From Candidatus Obscuribacterales bacterium (GTDB lineage: Bacteria > Cyanobacteriota > Vampirovibrionia > Obscuribacterales > Obscuribacteraceae), in NCBI GenBank assembly GCA_020634035.1, contig JACKCM010000007.1, positions 1-64,000 of the forward strand: DNA of 64,000 bases, read 5' to 3'. Numbering within the stretch: the stretch's first letter is position 1; the number at the start of each line of letters is the position of its first letter. The notes under the pieces are model-generated. The model saw only the letters and a program-made list of their open reading frames with translations, was not told the DNA's origin and did not search any database. Of the stretch, positions 62,303 through 64,000 are shown in pieces. Both the position numbers and the translations under genes were made by a program.

Positions 62303-64000
62303 ATGACCGATACCAAGCAAATCGAGAAAAGCAGAGCCGATGGCGGCAAAGGCAGCGATAAAGATACCAAGGACGCAATCGCCGAGGTAAGTCGCCAGCA
62401 GTTCGATGTGCCCAAAGCGGAAACCCAGGGCAGAGAATCTGCTACTAAGGCAGAAACCAAATCAGAAGCCGGAGGCGAGGCTCTCGCCCCTGTTGATGCA
62501 AGCAAGGTCAGCGACAGGCTGAGCCGGGAGTCTCTCGATGCCGACGCCCTCTCTATTCTCAAGGGCAATGACGGCAAAGGCGACCGCAGAGGCGACGGTA
62601 AAGATAGTGTGGCGCTTCACGCTCTCGAGATCACCGGAGCCCCAGAAGCGAAGCCAAAGCCAGAAGCCACCCCAGAGCAACGCCTTTCTGGCAAAGAGAT
62701 TCAAAAAATCGCCGAAGCAATAGATAATGCAGCCAATGGCGGCTTCCTGGGCATAGGCACCGACAAAGAGGCTATCAACGAACAGCTCCGGCGCCTCAAA
62801 ACTCCAGAAGAACGAGAGACTCTGGATAGGCTCTACAAAATCAGAACCGGGCATGACATCGAGGCCGAGCTCAAAGACGAGCTGAGCGGCAGCGACCTCG
62901 CCAGAAGCATGGCGCTCTGGAAAGGTCAAAACGACACCGCCGTCAGGCTCAACACCGACCTGATAGAGCACGGCGAGTACTGGGGCGCTCGCTCGACCGC
63001 GAACGTCGAGAAAGACATCCGCATCAGCCTGAGCACCCTCACCTCGGACCAGGTCACAGAAGAGATGACCAAGTTCGAAGAGCGCTATGGCAAGTCGTTC
63101 AAAGAGACCATCGCCAACAACCCGGATATCTCGAGAGAGACCAAAGAAGCCGTCGATATCTATCTCAAAGGCACGGACAAAAGAACCGACGCCGATACCG
63201 GTAAGCTTGCCCAGACCGCCCTTGAAACAAGAAATATGGATATGTTCCAGGAGGTTTTCTCTACGGCGTCGCCCGGCGCGCGCGCAGAGTTCATGAAGGA
63301 CGATGGGGCGGACAAAATTCTGAAGGCGTTCGGCACGCCCTATGCCACCGAATATGATCCTGAGGTATATTACTTACCCAACGAAGATACCAAGCATGCG
63401 CTCGATTATGCGCGCGGGGGCGGGCTCGAACTTGCCACCAAGATAGAAGCCAACACCGGCATTCTCATGGACAATGAAGACGCCATCGAGCTTGCTCTTG
63501 ATGGTATGTCCAAAGGTGAGAGAGCTTCTTATCTCCACGGTCGCGACCTCAGCGATAAGAACCCGTCGGGCTCACCGGCGAAGCCAGAATCAGAGCTATC
63601 GGCATCCGAAAAACAGGATCTTGCCTACTTCAAAGAGATCCGCACTGCCCTCGAGGGCGCCGGCAACGAAAGAGAACTCGCCGTCTGGGAAGACCGCATA
63701 AAGCATGGCAAAGACGGCAGTCTGGTAACAAAGCTGGCGGCCCATGGCGGTATCATCGACGATGGCATGAACGATGTGCTTGGTACCATCGAAGACATGT
63801 CTCAAGAAGACTGGAAGCGATTAAGAGAAGACAAAGACTTCTACAAAGAAGTAACCGGCGTCCTCAAGATAGACCTGAGCAAAAGTGAGATGTCCCGGGC
63901 TGAAGCCTTGCTGAAAGCCAAGATGGAAGCCGGCGACTATGATTATTCTAAAAAACATGTTCGCAGAGACGTATTCGACGCGCTCGCTGACAGCAGCACC
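62303..64000 (+). CDS. Annexin-repeat protein (cut by right edge)
   Basis: The frame is open from ATG 62303 to the window end, at least 566 residues. Residues about 1-130 are polar and low in complexity with no signal peptide. About 135-200 is an annexin repeat: FLGIGTDKEAINEQLRRL, then LDRLYKIRTG and ELKDELSGSDLARSMALW, matching the annexin pattern GTDE...I...L...Y....L...L..ELSG. A weaker repeat follows (ISLSTLTSDQVTEEMTKFEERYGKSF). A later part (about residues 485-550: DVLGTIEDMSQEDWKRLREDKDFYKE, then KMEAGDYD) is similar to a section of the giant protein, where it reads ISEMTDAEIDRYRDP and MEKGDWN. Annexins bind membranes through calcium in eukaryotes; bacterial ones are known but little studied. 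No Shine-Dalgarno site is visible. The C-terminus, perhaps a toxin-like domain, is outside the window. Confidence 0.72.
   Translation, partial: MTDTKQIEKSRADGGKGSDKDTKDAIAEVSRQQFDVPKAETQGRESATKAETKSEAGGEALAPVDASKVSDRLSRESLDADALSILKGNDGKGDRRGDGKDSVALHALEITGAPEAKPKPEATPEQRLSGKEIQKIAEAIDNAANGGFLGIGTDKEAINEQLRRLKTPEERETLDRLYKIRTGHDIEAELKDELSGSDLARSMALWKGQNDTAVRLNTDLIEHGEYWGARSTANVEKDIRISLSTLTSDQVTEEMTKFEERYGKSFKETIANNPDISRETKEAVDIYLKGTDKRTDADTGKLAQTALETRNMDMFQEVFSTASPGARAEFMKDDGADKILKAFGTPYATEYDPEVYYLPNEDTKHALDYARGGGLELATKIEANTGILMDNEDAIELALDGMSKGERASYLHGRDLSDKNPSGSPAKPESELSASEKQDLAYFKEIRTALEGAGNERELAVWEDRIKHGKDGSLVTKLAAHGGIIDDGMNDVLGTIEDMSQEDWKRLREDKDFYKEVTGVLKIDLSKSEMSRAEALLKAKMEAGDYDYSKKHVRRDVFDALADSST

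Noticed and set aside
1..64000. CRISPR arrays, insertion sequences, rRNA or tRNA genes
   Set aside because: No regularly spaced repeats, transposase frames or conserved RNA motifs were seen in the gaps between genes.

Overview
The window reads as bacterial chromosome from a lineage rich in eukaryote-like Ser/Thr kinases, TPR and HEAT proteins and very large low-complexity effectors. The style suits deep-branching non-photosynthetic Cyanobacteria relatives (Melainabacteria/Obscuribacterales type), but there is no rRNA or marker gene here, so that assignment is an inference from gene style only. The genetic code is standard: genes end in TAA, TAG or TGA. Many genes have AGAGG/GGAGG-type ribosome sites. 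No tRNA, rRNA, CRISPR array or transposase was found.

Layout. 1-10.4 kb: a HipA-like kinase tail cut by the left edge, RecD2-type helicase, a soluble Ser/Thr kinase, a DUF3298-type secreted protein, a strong sigma70 promoter leading into a possibly structured RNA, a DUF4239 membrane protein, two small exported proteins, a zinc-ribbon pseudokinase, and a membrane-anchored MsrA whose catalytic cysteine codon is TGA with a SECIS-like hairpin just behind it (probable selenoprotein). 10.4-28.5 kb: one 5864-residue gene with RHS/YD-like repeats, annexin-like helical repeats, a glycine-rich hydrophobic stretch, two zincin (HExxH) modules, five FHA-like domains and a C-terminal papain-like domain, followed on the same strand by a small gene that could be its immunity or partner gene. 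28.8-38.5 kb: HEAT protein and atypical SDR (one operon), a membrane kinase with a TPR-like tail, an S41 peptidase, DUF4419, a small Cys-rich protein and an anchored LRR protein. 38.5-45.8 kb: a serine hydrolase flanked by a 25-bp direct repeat, a second papain-like effector with a small downstream gene, a class III aminotransferase and two hypotheticals. 45.9-55.9 kb: PDZ/TPR exported protein, DUF3592 protein, SWIM-SNF2 helicase, an AbiEi/AbiEii-type toxin-antitoxin pair with a palindromic operator, and a HigA-like antitoxin without a toxin. A 59-bp hairpin repeat brackets the helicase and AbiE genes. 55.9-62.2 kb: urease genes arranged as ureD-ureG diverging from ureA-ureB-ureF-ureC-ureE, with ureF broken by two single-base frameshifts, then a second pseudokinase and a terminator. 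62.3-64 kb: the start of a protein with a clear annexin repeat, running off the right edge.

How the parts may fit. Two intact kinases, two apparent pseudokinases and an FHA-rich giant protein suggest a phospho-dependent signalling or assembly network. Four proteins (giant, S41 peptidase, papain-like effector, annexin protein) share a polar low-complexity N-terminus without a signal peptide and a start without a visible Shine-Dalgarno site, which suggests a common class of effectors or surface proteins. The urease set would supply ammonia from urea if ureF is functional.
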